In this document: positions 63,603 through 64,000 of the stretch, one piece after another
How the letters are laid out: each line of letters starts with the position of its first letter
Numbering within the stretch: the stretch's first letter is position 1
Source of the DNA: Paraglaciecola algarum
GTDB taxonomy: Bacteria > Pseudomonadota > Gammaproteobacteria > Enterobacterales > Alteromonadaceae
Assembly: GCF_021532655.1 (NCBI RefSeq)
Contig: NZ_JAKGAS010000006.1
Coordinates: 124,001 to 188,000 of the forward strand
Reading direction: 5' to 3'
Length of the DNA: 64,000 bases
The notes under the pieces: generated by a model
Told to the model about the DNA's origin: nothing
The model's database searches: none
The model's input: the letters and a program-made list of their open reading frames with translations, nothing else
Position numbers and translations under genes: made by a program

Positions 63603-64000
63603 ATGAGTCAAATTAAACAGGTGAATTTAGTTCTCAAACAACTATTACGACAGCATCAAATAACCTACAAAGAGATCGCTCGAAACTTAAATATGAGTGA
63701 AGCCAATATCAAACGTATTTTTTCTACCCAAAGTTTTACTTTGGCGCGTCTTGAACAAATTTGTGACATGTTAAAAATGAATTTGTCTGACCTGTTTGCT
63801 TTAGCGCAAAAACAAGTACAACAAATTAGTCAGTTAACGGTAGAGCAGGAGCAAGAGTTATTAGCCGACCCTAAATTGTTATTAATTGCGGTTTGTGTAC
63901 GTGATGCCTGGAAATTTGATGAAATTATTGATTACTACGACATTGATAAACTGGCCTGTATTCAATTATTAGCCAAGTTAGACAAACTAAAAATCATAGA
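63603..64000 (+). CDS. XRE-family HTH transcriptional regulator, 3' end outside window
   Basis: The frame is open from ATG 63603 to the window end (132 codons). The N-terminus has a classic Cro/C1-type HTH: YKEIARNLNMSEANIKRIFS then LARLEQICDMLKMNLSDLFA. The following region (ADPKLLLIAVCVRDAWKFDE) probably belongs to a C-terminal helical domain seen in small XRE regulators of this kind. It is divergent from the His-rich protein gene with a 145-bp shared promoter region. Confidence 0.85.
   Translation, partial: MSQIKQVNLVLKQLLRQHQITYKEIARNLNMSEANIKRIFSTQSFTLARLEQICDMLKMNLSDLFALAQKQVQQISQLTVEQEQELLADPKLLLIAVCVRDAWKFDEIIDYYDIDKLACIQLLAKLDKLKII

Noticed and set aside
1..64000. CRISPR arrays, tRNA or rRNA genes, prophage modules
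   Set aside because: No regularly spaced repeats, no tRNA-like cloverleaf sequence noticed, no phage structural or integrase genes; a subtle RNA gene could still be missed by eye.

Overview
The window reads as chromosome of an AT-rich marine gammaproteobacterium, most likely Alteromonadales (Alteromonadaceae, Paraglaciecola/Glaciecola/Alteromonas-like). The housekeeping half (hrpA, rlmI, cobB, bax-like, bamE-recN-nadK, nagZ) has gammaproteobacterial gene content, and a TonB receptor without SusD is the usual uptake arrangement of that group. No tRNA, rRNA, CRISPR array or intact transposase was seen.

Positions 1-44000 are a large polysaccharide-utilisation region. In order: a 5'-cut hydroxypyruvate isomerase-like gene; two lipoprotein GH106 alpha-L-rhamnosidases, a DUF1961 (YesU-like) lipoprotein, a BNR_4 propeller lyase candidate and a small secreted protein, closely spaced; two 5'-truncated glycosidases (GH2 and a clan GH-A enzyme) joined head to head; a second BNR_4 protein and KdgF; a TonB-dependent receptor; a PL14-fold protein; an ECF sigma factor with a FecR-LamG membrane anti-sigma; a GH78 rhamnosidase and a PL28-like lyase; a minus-strand operon of BNR_4, heparinase II/III-type lyase, PF14099 lyase and sulfatase; a third GH106; a beta-strand-repeat surface protein with a PEP-CTERM-like tail; and a second PL14-fold protein.

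Together these genes suit a sulfated polysaccharide rich in rhamnose and uronic acid, with ulvan the best guess. Lyases would cut at uronates, the sulfatase would desulfate, rhamnosidases would trim, the receptor would import oligosaccharides, and KdgF would open unsaturated uronates. No GH88/GH105 unsaturated glucuronidase is present here, so that step must be encoded elsewhere.

The most interesting signal is regulatory. A bipartite element, GGGGTATCA-N17-CTATTCC, lies before the TonB receptor, a BNR_4 gene and GH78, with weaker versions before three more genes. Its geometry resembles an ECF promoter, and the locus encodes an ECF sigma factor with a lectin-bearing transmembrane anti-sigma. 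Decayed remnants of a second sigma/anti-sigma pair lie just upstream, and two decayed BNR_4 fragments and a chimeric junction show that the locus has been rearranged repeatedly.

Positions 44200-64000 are mostly ordinary chromosome: CBS protein, HrpA, PilZ protein, RlmI, CobB, LysE-type exporter, a membrane protein, Bax-like glucosaminidase, DUF2987, BamE, RecN with a LexA box, NadK, NagZ and a DASS transporter. They are followed by a palindrome-rich segment holding an amber-interrupted gene between inverted repeats, then a YiaA/B protein, DUF2145, a His-rich secreted protein and the start of an XRE regulator cut by the window end.
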